Assembly (NCBI GenBank): GCA_021904315.1
Contig: CM038918.1
Span: forward strand, 9,315,349 to 9,379,348
Source of the DNA: Sphagnum magellanicum
Taxonomy: Eukaryota; Streptophyta; Sphagnopsida; Sphagnales; Sphagnaceae
Length of the DNA stretch: 64,000 nt
Reading direction: 5' to 3'
The notes beneath the pieces are model-generated. The model was not told the origin of the DNA. It saw only the letters and a list, made by a program, of their open reading frames with translations, and made no database searches. This document shows, piece after piece, positions 24,956-37,340 of the stretch. The number at the start of each line of letters is the position of its first letter. Within the stretch, counting starts at the first letter, position 1. A program made the position numbers and the translations under genes.

Positions 24956-26880
24956 GGCGGAAACTGCTGCTCTTTACACAAACAAGGCAGCTCCCAAAAC
25001 AACCACGAACTTGGAAAAAAGAAGAAAGAGAGATATTTTATTTAAAAAATTCTTTTGATCCTTCTACAATTCTAAAATTGATCGGTTTCTCTTCTTCTTC
25101 AGAGAAAACTACAAATTGGTAGTAGAGAGCTTTTCTTCCTTTGGAGATCGACAGATTTTCCGTTGTTGCCATGGACTTCCAAAACAGATATTATTGTGCG
25201 AAATGCATTTCGATCGTCTTCATCTAATTACGGAAGCCAACAATTATCTCAACATATGCGCAGGTTTGCTTGAGCGCTGCAAAGATCACCTTTATAAGAT
25301 GGAAGCTTCTCGATCGACTTGAGCCATTTGCAGCTGCGACAAGACATTTATGTTCAAAATCGACAAGATATCGTAGCATTAACACAATTTGTTTCTTCGG
25401 GAGCACAAAGCCCCTTTATAATCACACCTTTGGTGACCACTTTTTTTTCTTTTTTTTTTTTTTTGGGGTGACACTAACGAATTATGATTTAAATGTGTAT
25501 AGTCCCATTCTAAATAAACTTTTACAAGATTGTGACTATAGGTAGAAAAAACCTTATAAAATAACTTTTTAGGTTAGAATAAAGGTGTCAATTGTTTAAA
25601 TTTTTTACATGGGTTATTCTAAATTTTATCATGCATTATTAGACTCGAAGAAGGTTGTGATTTTTGTTTTTTTGTTTAATGCGATGATTTACATTCGTTT
25701 GAGCTTCTTAATTCTTAGCTTGTTTATTTTGTCAATTAGATTTTTTTTAATTAATTTTTTTGATTTTCTTGACAAGTTCACATATCTTTTGCTTGTCTCC
25801 ATTAGAAAATATTGTTTTTTTTTCTTTTTAAAAAAAACTTGATTCATTGTTGTTATTTGCACAACTTGAACACAAAACAATATTAACATTGTCAAAGGGA
25901 ACTACAATTTATAAAATCATAATATTTGTTTTAGATTTTTTTCATTATAATCTTTTTTTTTAAAAAAAAACCTTTCACAAATATTTTATGCTACTAACAC
26001 TTGTGTGATAGTGATTCTATAGAATGGTGTTTCCTACTAATGGATGGTTACCAAAAATAAATAAAAATATGTGACACAAACTAGAATTTGATTAAAATGG
26101 GTGTGATTATAAAGGGGGTTAAAGGGGGTTTACTGTACTATTTTCTCAGACCACCTACATGTCAGTTCAGAAAGATGCAGTCTGTCGTCAAGAAATCCAT
26201 AGGACAGATGTGGGATCAACACTCTTTGTCATTGCTACTAACATCGTGAAAAGCGCGACCTCGATATTGTACGAGTCCGACAACTCAACTCTGAAAGGAT
26301 GTGATCCCTGCACATGGCGACCAGCTCTTCATCTCCCTGAAAAAAGAGCAACAAAGGATGCAGAAACAATTTTTGTTTGCAGACTGAACAATTTGAAAGT
26401 GGAATGCATGCTCGTATGCTTTTTCAGTGAACACTACACTACACAGGTCTAGAAATTACAAGCCTATACAAGTTTTGCATCCTCTGCCAGACACTGTTCA
26501 ATCCTATCGATTCACAATTCACAAGTTGCAACACACTTAGATCGAGATCACTCTGATCGATTTGAGAAAGGAAAAAACCAAAATAAATTATAGAAAACCG
26601 CAGAAACTCAGCTTCGGTTATCAGAATTCCCTGATTTTGATTCCCGCAATCGTCGGATGATGCAAGAAAAAATCTTGAGCGGCTCCGTTTTGCAGTAAAA
26701 GCTCGCCGTTGTCAGAGAGGCGGGAGGCGAGCCGACGACGGACAGAAGAGGAACGACGGGGCAGCGACAAAGCCGAGGTCTCATTCGAGATCCTTGTACA
26801 CATCATCCTACACGTGGAACTGATACATTGGCGATTTGAGATCCTGAAACAGATGTATGTATCTCGATCTGTTTGGCACA
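24956..26880. other. Spacer between LEUNIG pseudogene and ATP synthase gene
   Basis: The first 100 bp or so may be the old 5' flank of the pseudogene. After about 25430 the DNA is very AT-rich with T and A homopolymers. From about 26150 base composition rises toward the ATP synthase promoter. A 97-residue open frame at 26159-26452 (+) shows no domain I recognise and is probably not a gene. Confidence 0.45.
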
Positions 26881-26891
26881 GTGCCCAAAAC

Positions 26892-26929
26892 GTCGGGTCG
26901 GGCCTTCAACGCGGGTCACCCGACCCGAC
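26892..26929. promoter_or_regulatory. Perfect GC-rich hairpin upstream of ATP synthase delta-prime
   Basis: GTCGGGTCGGG at 26892-26902 is the exact complement of CCCGACCCGAC at 26919-26929, with a 16-nt loop. It lies about 205 bp before the chosen start codon, in the promoter or 5' UTR, and stands out against the surrounding composition. Function unknown: either a paired transcription-factor site or an RNA stem. Confidence 0.5.
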
Positions 26930-27134
26930 CCGGAGAGGCTTGGATCGCTGCCCAGCGAGACGAAGGAGACTGAGGAAGCGCACGGACGCGAAGGAGAGAG
27001 AGAGAGCGTTGTAGTTTGGGGACGCGATCTGCGTACAGAAGCTTATTTTTCGGTTTTTCTTTTGGGGATTTTTTTTTTTAATGTTTCCCCTAGAAGCATT
27101 TTTTCAGATTGTTCAAAAGAGAGGGTGGTGGGAA

Positions 27135-28332
27135 ATGCTGTCGAGGCAAGGAGCGATGAGATCAGGGCTTCGGGTGTGGGCCACGGCTCAGCCCATGTTT
27201 AGCCGAAGCTTTGCCGAGGCGGCCGCTACTTCTTCTTCTGAGAAGCGAGAGAAAGTTTTCGGAGAGGCTCAGGTGACTGAAAAGTTTAAGGCGGACTGGA
27301 AGACGATTGCGCCTAATTTCGACATGCCTAAGTTTCCTAGCAACTTTATGGAAGTGCGGCCCCCTGTGCCTTCCACCATCCCCGCTAAGCTCACCGTCAA
27401 CTTCGTGCTCCCTTCCCAGTACGAGATTCAGGCCAAGCAGGTTACGTATCGAGAGAGCCTTCGAGAAATATATTAGGGTTTGGTGGTGCTTGTCGTCCCC
27501 TTTCTTCACCTTCTGATTTTGTGTGATCTTGATCTAGGGTTTCCTTTGCAATCATGGTGTTTGCCGAGGAGAGAGCTGAAACATTTTGCATTGTGAGCCT
27601 TTGAGAAAACAAATGGATTAGGGCTTGGGGTTGTCGTCCCCCTTTTTCACCTTCTGATGTTGTCTGATCTTGATATAGGGTTTGCTTTGCAATCATTGTG
27701 GTTGCTGAGGAGAGAGCTGAACATTTTGAACATAAATCCTTGCAAAACTGGCACGAGCTCCTTGCTGTTCTCAAGGAAATTTCTCGGTGCAATGCACCTG
27801 GTAGATGAGGATTTGGGCTTTGAAAGGAAATGGAAAAGAATGTGAAATGCTGAGCAATCTGTTGGTTTTTCTCCTCACAGTATTTGTAGCTGTGACAGGT
27901 AAAGAATTATTCAAAGCAAGCTTGAGAGGAACTAGACATGCTTTCTAAGCAACCCCTGAATGTGGGGTGTATTGATTCTTGCAGGTAGACTATGTGATAG
28001 TGCCAGCTACTTCAGGTCAGATGGGAGTGCTACCTGGTCATGTCCCCACAATTGCAGAATTGAAACCTGGCATTCTCTCAGTCCATGACGGCACAGATGT
28101 GAAGCAGTACTTTGTGAGTAGTGGTTTTGCATTTGTGCATGCCAACTCTGTGGCTGATATTGTAGCAATTGAGGCTGTCCCTCTTGATAGGTTGGATCCT
28201 GATGAGATTCGTAGAGGAGTTCAGGAGTACACCCAGAAAGTGAACTCTGCCAAAGATGATCTCGAGAAGGCTGAGGCACAGATTGGAGTTGAAGTCCATA
28301 GTGCTTTACAGTCTGCATTGGGCATAGCCTAA
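27135..28332 (+). CDS. Mitochondrial F1 ATP synthase subunit delta-prime (bacterial epsilon homologue)
   Basis: Central-stalk subunit of mitochondrial F1Fo ATP synthase, helping couple rotation of the c-ring to catalysis. Two exons, 27135-27440 and 27985-28332, joined at CAG|GTAGAC in phase 0, give about 217 residues (Arabidopsis about 203). Residues 1 to about 30 form an Arg/Ser/Ala-rich mitochondrial presequence ([15 protein letters not shown]...). The mature part holds [17 protein letters not shown], then [39 protein letters not shown] and the C-terminal helical [18 protein letters not shown], all typical of the family. An in-frame ATG at 27081 would add 18 residues including acidic ones, so the second ATG is preferred. 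Intron 1 carries a tandem duplication. Confidence 0.95.
27454..27738 (+). repeat. Tandem duplication (about 140 bp, two units) in ATP synthase intron
   Basis: Units lie at about 27454-27592 and 27593-27738. Both contain 'gagaaa...attaggg', then 'tgtcgtcccc', 'tcaccttctgat', 'tctgatcttgat' or close variants, 'agggttt', 'tttgcaatca' and 'gaggagagagctga'. The first unit starts about 14 bp after the exon 1 donor. Differences are a few substitutions and small indels, so the duplication is moderately young. Confidence 0.85.
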
Positions 28333-29498
28333 AATCAAATCAACCTTTGGAGTTGCAGGCTGTATTATGCTGTTTTGCACAATGCTGTTTGTAATAAGGT
28401 GAACAAAGAATTGAGCTTGATCACTTTGTGATCATGAACCAACTGTTTGTCTCTTCAGATTGGACCAATTTGTTTCAGAATTCCTTGACAAAACAAGAAA
28501 TAACAGAGGAATTGAGATTTCTCTGAAAGTCTTCCAAGGATGATTGTTGTGAGGGGAACCACAAACTGTATCAGTTTGAAAGTGTTTCATAGGATTCGGA
28601 ACATATCACTTGGCAATGGATCTCTGAGTAGTAGAGGTCAAGATCACAAGGCTTTGGCCTGAAACTCATAGGGGCTACACCTCCCGACATGGGAATGTCT
28701 GAAGAGAGTCTGCTATCCCCGCCACCTTATGGATTGTGCTGTGCCATGACAGCTATCAGCTATGTGACTGCAGATCATCAAATCTGACCTGATCCAAGTA
28801 GGAGTTGCATGGTTCAAACCTGACACAGGATGTTCCAAGATTGAGAATCCTGGGAGGTACATTTCACATTTGCATGTTTCAATGCCTGTGTGTTTCCTTT
28901 TGGCTTGGTTAGAGGAGGATGCTACACATCGTGCCTGTCTGGTTTGTCTTTGTAGATTTTGGTGTGTTGTGAGCTGCAAGTACTGCAGCTGAACTTCTAC
29001 TGCTCACAGATTGTGTACACACCTTTCCAGACCAAAAATCTCCCACAAGAAACATAAGTGGCTAGTCACACTCTGTACCACATCCAATGACCAGTTTTCA
29101 CAGTGCTCATGCTTGCAATTCTTGAGTGTACCATGTGGTCCAGCCCTGCATTTTGGGAATGTCCCTGTACCCTGGGAGTCTTTGGGGCTGTTTACACTAG
29201 AGGGCTTGGGGAACCTCATGGTACCCCTTCTCTTTGGATGAGACCATGGGAAAATCCATGGACCATGGCTCAAAGGCCTTTGTTCTTGGTGTAATCTCAA
29301 TTTGGACCAAAAGAATGGACTGTGTGAATTTTTCTAATAAAAAAATATTTGGCTAAAAAATTTTTTGGAAATGTGGCTGTTCTAATTTTTTATTCATCTC
29401 CTATCTCTTCTTTTTCTTTCTCATATTAAGTTTCCTCTTTGGTTTTCTTTTTTTTTGTTTTTCTCCTCTTTTGCACATTTCATACACCATTACACGTC
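28333..29498. other. 3' flank of ATP synthase gene, no gene seen
   Basis: This includes the probable 3' UTR. Near 29130-29290 there is a stretch with small palindromes of the type GGGAATGTCCC and CCATGGACCATGG. No ORF with a recognisable domain. Confidence 0.5.
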
Positions 29499-30590
29499 AT
29501 GGATGAGAGAAAGAAGCAAATACTTGTTGTGATTGCTATGTATTGGCGTTTGTATATGTTGATCCAACAAGTGCAAAGCATTCAAGCCTTGGTTTCTAGG
29601 GTATGAAATGGAGAAGTATGCATTGTTTATAGTAATGTGGGAATTCATGGGGAGGAAAAAGTGAATTGTTTAGGCTTTTGAAAGGTTTTAGGGTTTGGTA
29701 GATTGTTAGATTGGTTTTTGATTGGTTCTTACATAGAAAACTTGTTCAAGCAACGACTAGGGTTTCTAATAGGACATTTCAATATCTTTGTGAAAGATCG
29801 GGTCCACAATTGAGAAAGCTCGTGAGAAATCCAATTTCAATGGAAAATAGAATTGCAATGTTGTTGATATAGTTATGAAGTGGGAATGGTTAAGGTTTTG
29901 TCAAAAGAATTTGAAGCTTTATGCAGAATTTCATAAATTATTGATGCAATAGATGGGTCACACATCCTCAATTTAGCACCTCTCATAGGAGAAGATCATA
30001 TTGTAGGAAGTGATTTCATTTTACACTATTACAAGGACTTATTGATACAAAGTGTGTGTTTTGGAATTATGAATTTGGTTGGGCTAGTAGCATGCATAAT
30101 TGGACAATTTTTCAACTTACAAAAGTTGTGAAGATGTCTATTCAAAGCAAGTTTTTGCCATACAAGTTGATTGGTGATGCAACATATTCGATGACGCCAT
30201 GGATTTATTGTCCATTGAAGGAAGAAGGTGATTTAACTTTTAATACAAAGCAATTGAAATTTTATTCAATCATTGACACATATATGTGTTGAGTAACTTT
30301 TGGGATTTTTAAGTGCAAGTGAAGGACAATTGGGAAACGTATGGATTGTCCATTGTGTTTTATCCTAGATGTTGTTTCTACATGCATAATTTTGCATAAC
30401 TATGCATTTTGTCAAAGGATGCTTTTGATAGGAGTTGGATTGAAAAGACTAAGAAAAAATTACAAAATCGATTGATTTGAGGTGAGTTCAAAAAAATCTA
30501 AGTTACTTGGTGAAAAGGCTTCTTCCACAAAAATTAGGGGCAAAATTGATACACACCCAAACATGGCAATTCTAGGTAGAAGGATGTGAA
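29499..30590 (+). mobile_element. PIF/Harbinger-type DDE transposase, decayed
   Basis: Starting from an ATG at 29499 (MDERKKQ...), the reading shifts frame and contains stops, but the family landmarks come in order. AIDGSHI with a following AP lies near 29944-29985 (first catalytic Asp). GDATYSMTPW lies near 30172-30205 (second Asp). A VE followed after a small frameshift by FGIFKCK near 30290 marks the catalytic Glu region. This is the usual HARBI1-like arrangement. The element is inactive. I did not find flanking terminal inverted repeats or a 3-bp target duplication. Confidence 0.75.
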
Positions 30591-31947
30591 GATGTGAATA
30601 TTCAAACATTTTTAATTAGAGATGAAGTAAATGAAGCACTTAAAAAGACTCAAGCAAATTACTACCCGAAGTCACAAATTAATGTATAATTTTGGCCAAA
30701 ACACTTTGGAGCTACAAATTGAAAAATTGATCTACTTTGGTTTTTGAAAATTTTGAAACCAAGGCTGAAATTGAAATCATGAGTGAGGAAAAAATCATAT
30801 CTTTTGTACCAATGTGCCATATGACCTTCCATGTTTTTCAGTAAAACTAAAATTTCTTTAAAAGTTACCACTAACTCTTTGTTATTGGTGATGACTTGCT
30901 CCAAGAACCTTCCAACTTGTCAATTTTTGTTGAGCTTGTCTTCTTGTCTCACTTGTGAAGTTCTAGTATAAATGTATTAGGCTCTCTATGAAACAAACTA
31001 ACCTCATTTTTGGCAATTGTGGAAATTTGATTTTTAACATTTGCCCTTGATCCATATCACAAATCCATCTAATGAAACTATTTACATTTAGGCAAACCTA
31101 CTTTGTTCTAAAATTTCATACATTTTTTTATCATTTTTATGTATCATCAAAATGGTCTTGTATTTCTTCTTACGAAAAAACCAAAAATAGTTGAAGCCAT
31201 GAATTGTAAAGATCATGTGAATTCAAGTTTGACCTATGATAGAAATCAAACAAAACATCAAGAATCATTCACCAAATTATAACAACAAATTTTATACGTT
31301 TTCATTTGTGAATAGTAAAAGAAAAAAGACTTAAATTTTGAAAACAGAAAGTGACAAAAAATCCAACAAGTAAAAAAATCTTGAAAATAGAAAGACAAAA
31401 AAATTTATAGCTAGAAGTTGATAGAAATAGAAAAACATTTTGTTTTTTCAACTTGTGATAACCTAGGTCATTGGTGTAGCCTTCTCTTCCTTTTGTAAAA
31501 TATTGAGGTTCAATTCTACTAAAGAATGGGAATAATGAGGAGGGGGGCATTAGCTTGGGCTAAGGCCATGGCCTCAATTGCAATTATACTTTTGCAAAAT
31601 CACAAAAAATCATAAACATCCTTTGCTTTTTGGCACTCTTGCAAAATTTTGTATCCATTTCTCCTCAAATTGTAATAAAAGCGTCCACCTCAAAATAATT
31701 CCATTTCACATCATTGCCTTTTTTTTCATTATTTTTTTTATAAAATCTTCCTTCTGGTAGCCATCTTATATTGTTTCTTTCATTTGTCATTCTCATTGGT
31801 TGGCCACCCCTTCTTTGATGTAGGTTGGTTGAATCTTCCCAATTTCTCTTATTTTGCTCACAAAATTTTAATGTTCATTATAAAAACTAAGGTGATTTGC
31901 AATTGGTTTTACAATTGGGTTTTTGAATTGCAATGACCATTTGCAAT
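30591..31947. other. AT-rich DNA, no gene seen
   Basis: Low-complexity AT-rich DNA after the Harbinger remnant. Short ORFs on both strands show no domain. It may hold the unseen right end of the element. Confidence 0.5.
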
Positions 31948-32564
31948 TGTTAAAGGGGTCGGATGAGTACATGATCTTGAATGAATAAGGCATTTAGAAT
32001 AAGGACTGGTTTAGGAACTTTGTTAGTTTGAATTTTGAATTCTTGTTGGTCTTGACTGATGATGAAGACTAGGGACTACCAAAAGGGGAAGGTTTTGGAA
32101 AAAAAAAGATATAATTTTTAGACACACAGTTTTGGGAAAAGTGGGAGGAGCTGTAGGTACTTGTAGTAGAAAACCATAGACTCTATTTTGATATACCACA
32201 TATTTTAATTGTTGTTTTGAGATTTTTTTCAACAAAACATGGGATTCTATTGTAATTTTGATTCATGTTTTTAGTGATACAAAAAAGCACAATCTTCTAT
32301 AGTGAATTTTATGTTTGTATTGTTATGTGAATTTTTTGTAATATCAAAATATGATGAAATGAATTGTAATCTTCTTTCTGGAATTTTTTACAATGAGTTT
32401 TGAAATGGAGATTCTAGTTATATGAAATAACCATGAATTTGGAGTTTTTATGAATGACAGTGTTAAGTGTGTTGAAAAACAAAGTAGAAATAGTGAATGT
32501 ATGCATGTGAAGTGCAAATTTGTTGTTATAGTAGTGTGGAATAATTTTGCAGGAATTAAATTTC
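31948..32564. repeat. Dispersed direct repeat, copy A (possible LTR)
   Basis: A segment of about 616 bp that recurs at 45185-45804 in the same orientation. Both copies begin TGTTAAAGGGG and end AATTAAATTTCA, so both have the TG...CA ends expected of long terminal repeats. They differ by scattered substitutions. The 5-bp flanks (GCAAT, CGTCT) are not a target-site duplication. It may be a solo LTR, one end of a very long decayed element, or another repeat. Confidence 0.75.
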
Positions 32565-35500
32565 ACGTCTTCTATTTGACAACCATGTTAGGGAATTTTT
32601 TTTCTATTTTTTCTTTCAGTAATGGGAAGATTTTCTACAAATTTTGTTGCATATTGTAGATGAAAATGTTCAGAAAAGTATTGTTTTTTTTTTTTCAATT
32701 TAAAATTTAAAAGGGTATGTTAAAAAATATTAGAGGTCTAAGCAATTGACATCATAAGGACTGCACAACAATTTACAAACTCTGAAAACAGAATTGTGAA
32801 ACAAGATGAATTGGATGGTGACCCAAAGTTTACAACGACAATTGGATTTGGAGGCAAATTGGCAAGTTATTAAAATATAAACAAAAGACAATTTTGAAAA
32901 TGGAGAGGAATATGCAAGGCTTATAGAAACCCCATATCGAAATTTGATGTTGGATAGACAAATTCTGATAATAGAGGAAAGACCTGCATGGCACAAGTCA
33001 TTTCTACCACAAGAGGTGGTACAACATGAAATATGGATTGAAGGACTTTAAAGAAGGCACAATTATAGATGACGATTTCCATGGAAAGAGATGCAGTTGA
33101 CTACAAGTTGGAACACATTGTATACTATAAATACACACATATAATCAGTGAACATAAAATAAAATAAAATGTCATTTCCAAGGTGCTCTGAATATTGATA
33201 AAGGAATCAACTAAAGTAGAAGGAGCACCATTACCAGAAGTTTCATTGAAGACTATGCTCCAATTCATTTTGGATTAAAAACTATGATGGCCCTAACCTA
33301 TGTACTAAGTGAAAACAAGGAGGATTAGGTTGCAACGAGGATGAACACTTGTATAATTAAGGATAGTTCAAACTTCTTTAACTTTTCAATGTCATCATTC
33401 AATGCAAACAAGCTTGAACCAAACTACTAACACTAATAAAACATTATGAAAAGAGAAAAACCTAAACACCTCATCTTCTTCCCCTTACTCTCATCACTAC
33501 AAACCAAAATACTAGTATAACAATATAATGGTGTCAAAAAACTTGGAAAGGAGGAAATCTTGAAGCATGAAGAAATCTAGAAGTACAAAATTTGACCTCA
33601 TATGCTTAAAGTTGAAAATAAAGTTTAGCACACACCAAGTTGGAGTGTACTTTATCTTATGTGAGCACCAAGTTCTGGTGCACTTTGCTTTTTACAAGGT
33701 TCAAAACAAGAGGTCAGAGAGATAAGATATCTACCCTTTAAATCTTTCTAGGGAGCTTAATGCACATGAGTGGTGGGTTACAAGACACAATCTTATTATG
33801 TTCGGTCTTCATTTTATAAATATTCGCATCATCATATATGGTTATAGGGTTAATTAGGGTGCACAATGTCAGTCTATAGGATCCACTATTTATTTTTAGG
33901 TCAAACACCCAAAATAACTAGTTTACATTTTATAGCCATGTAAATTAAGTTGTATTAAAAAATGATAAATGTAAAAATTAAATTATCTTTGAATAGCCAA
34001 AATGCAACCAAATTAATTAGATTTTTGGTATAATTTAGGGAGAAGTTTTTGTTTTGGCTAGATATATTTTTGAATTATCACCACTTTAGCTACATCAAAA
34101 AGTTACATGGAAAATACATTTATGTAAATGACCATTCACTTTTTTTTATTTGGCAAGATTTTGCCAAAACTTTGGAAATTGAAAAATAGAAAATGAAGTA
34201 ATTTTAATTTAGAGGTTTTCAATCACCAAAAAAACCCTTACTTTGCAAAAATAATCACCATATTTTTACATTTGGTTTTTAGTCAATAGCCAAAAATATA
34301 GAACTATGATTTAAGTTTTTAATTTCATATTTGGATTTATAGTTAAATTTGGCTATATTTGGATTAGGGAAAGTAGCCAAATTTTCATATGTGTTGCCAA
34401 TTTGATATACAAAATTTTCTTGATCACCTAAACACAATAAACAATGATGACCTAATCACACAAAACAATGATGACCAAAGGGTTGGTTTTTATACAATTA
34501 GGTTAGCTTTTGAACAATAGGGTTTTGTTAGGGTTTTCTTGGCTAATCTTTGTGGTGTCATTTTGTAGAGAGCAAACTTGTTTAAGATAGGAGGTGCATA
34601 GGATTTTGTTGCACATTGAGCTTCGTAAATTGTGAATGTGAAGTGCAAAGGAGACCTAGTTTATGATTGTAAAGTGGGAAAATTGAAAGCAAGACATTTC
34701 AACGTATGTACTTGTGTTTGAGTGGTGTTCATTCAAGCATAATTCAACCAAAACATCGATTCCTTTGCTGGTAAACATTCAAGTTCGTTTACTTAGTAAG
34801 TTCTTATGCACAAGTGTTTGTTTGCATGTGTTTTGGTAATCTACATGCATATTTTTCTTGATTTTGTGAGGGGTTGATTATTAAGATTTGTGTCTTGTGG
34901 TGTGACCTATTGTGAGCATCAAGTGATGGGGGCTTAAATTTGGAGCCATGTGCTTAGGAAAATAAAGACACTCATTTGTTCTCTGAATACATTGTAACTT
35001 GCAAGTTTCCACTTGCACATGTTCAGGTTTACATATATAACTTTCCATTGTTGATTTTCGGTAATATATTTTATGTGCATTCCATCAAATCTTAAGTCTA
35101 TAGAGCTTAGATTACATCTTGAGTGGGGTTAGGTCCTTTGTTACCACCAACCTTCTTCCTCACTTGCTCACTAAGGATGTGAAACAAATATACAAAAGTA
35201 TTCTTATCCAAAGTTGAAGGTCCATGTAAATTACAAAGGTTGTTGATTGTTAGGGCTTTAGATTAGTGTGTTTGATAAATGTATTGCAAAATTCATCAAC
35301 CCTATAATTTCAAAATATTGTCACAACAAGAAGGCCCAACAATTTGTTGGATCATGGTAGCTATAGTCTTTTTGCAAGTTCTTCAAATCCAAACATTATG
35401 GGTGTTCACTTTTTCTTCTTTCAGTAGTTTTTATCATATGTCTATAATTTGGTTTATTTAAAATCTAGAGGTAGATTCTAGCACATCCAATTTAAGAATT

Positions 35501-36640
35501 TGCCAAGTTAGTGTGGGGGAATTTGGTGGTTGTTGCCATAATGGATTCTCTTTCTTGGATGTAGGTCTCAATTTTTGGACCAATGACAAGCAAGACAAAC
35601 AAAGCATTTCCAAAAGCCCAGTTGGTCTTCCCATAGGTCATTTCTACCCCAACTCTCAACTATGCAATATTTTTTCATCTAGATAAATGGGAGACCATAT
35701 CAACTTAGGAGAATTGGCTTTCCTTTCCCTTTTCATCTCATTACATGCACCACGACTGAAATGGGTTTAGTTTCTTTCTATCTCCTAAGGTAAATATGGA
35801 TGACAATGTAGGTGCACTATTGTAGTGCAAGTGCATTAGAGTTTGCACATAAAAAGCTTTGACCATTTGGCATATAAGATTGCTATTGAGAAAAATTACA
35901 AGTAGGTTATGCTTCTTTCAATTATAGAATTTGGCTCTAATTAATGTCCTTGGACAATATAAAGTTGACATTTATATCATATTATAAAACCACATAATGC
36001 CAAGATGTGAGATTTTTTTGAGAGGGCATCCATAGATTTCTAAATCTTGCTCATATTGTTGTTGATTTCATTGCATCAATAATGGAGTTGTTTTGGTTTA
36101 AAATATTTATGTAGGATTGCATGGCATTGCTAGCATCTACATGTTTTCTACATAATTTTGGACTAATGACTACTTCTATGTACCTTTGTAGATGGCATAG
36201 GTCTAGGTAGCACTAAGAGCTAAAGCAAAAACCCAAGTTTACAATGGCCCTGCATTAATTATCACTGGGCTTTTGGACGATCTATTCTGCACCCTTATTT
36301 TTTCGTGTATGTGCCTAGGGGTAGGCCCAAAAGATGAAGACATCTTGAGTTGTTGTTGTAGGTGGAGGCAAGTTTCAGATGCTTGGAAGGGGGTTGTAGG
36401 GACTAACTTTGTTTGGCATGTTTTCCAAGTCAGTAAAACCAATGTCAATGCCTCTAATTGGCCCAATAGTGAAGACATAGATGCAAGGCAATTAACCTAT
36501 GATGTTTGGACTAAGTCAATGGCAGCATTGAGGTATAAGGAAAAAGGAGATCAACCCCTTGCACATCTTGAACGTAAGATATTAGGTGAATTTATCCAAG
36601 TCAAGAACTTGAAAAACTTGCTTGTGATGAATGAGGGAGC
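32565..36640. other. AT-rich DNA, no recognisable gene
   Basis: About 4 kb without a domain I recognise. A 124-residue open frame at 36273-36647 (+) reads ...VWTKSMAALRYKEKGDQPLAHLERK..., which looks protein-like rather than random. It has no partner exons that I can see and may belong to transposon debris ahead of the CACTA remnant. Confidence 0.4.
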
Positions 36641-37340
36641 TAATTAATGTGATGAAAGTCCATCAGACTATGAGTGTGAAGCTATGAGTAGAGCGCCTTG
36701 TTGCATTTTGAAAGACATGATGCATGGTGAAGAAGAAACAAAATATGACCCCGTTTGAATATGCAACAGGACATATTCATGACATCAGCTTGTTGGGGCT
36801 ATTAGGACTTCCATTAAATTCTAACCTTCTGGATGTTTTAATGGCATCTTAGTAAAGCATTAGGTTACATCTTGAACTTGATGTACATATGCATGGTGAG
36901 GAAGATTACTTGAATGTTGTTGTATATGGTTTTGAGGGATGATATATCCACAACCTAGACTTGTTGGACTTGGGATGACTTTGATGAAAGTCAATGGTCA
37001 GTTAGTAGAACAACACTTTGCATTTTGAGGGATGTACATATTGTATGCATATTGGTGAAGATGCATATTTCATTGCTGCTTTTGGATTTTGAAGGACGAC
37101 ATAGTCACAATTTGAATTTGTTGGAGTTGGGATGACTTTGACGAAAGTTTGACCATGTGGATATTTTAGTGGTTGGTCAGTAGAGTAACAATTTCATTTT
37201 GAAAGATCTTAGTAAACATGGTGAGGAAGACTACTTGATTGCCCTATTTGGATTTTGAAGGATGACATATATTCACAATTTGATATTTATAGAGTTGGGA
37301 TAATTTTGAAAGTCTTTACTTGTTCATTATTTTAGTGGCA
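36640..37340 (+). repeat. Tandem array, about 163-bp unit, about four copies
   Basis: The motif 'catggtgaggaaga' or a close variant recurs at about 36722, 36892, 37053 and 37216, and 'ttgggatgactttga' or variants at about 36968, 37128 and 37291. This gives a period of 161-170 bp. Copies are degenerate, differing by substitutions and small indels. No ORF spans them. Confidence 0.75.

Noticed and set aside
25270..25545. 91-residue plus-strand ORF ending in a poly-Phe run
   Set aside because: The Phe run is a T homopolymer; no homology recognised.
28790..28830. tRNA T-loop-like GGTTCAAACC
   Set aside because: No acceptor stem, D arm or anticodon arm in the right spacing on either strand.
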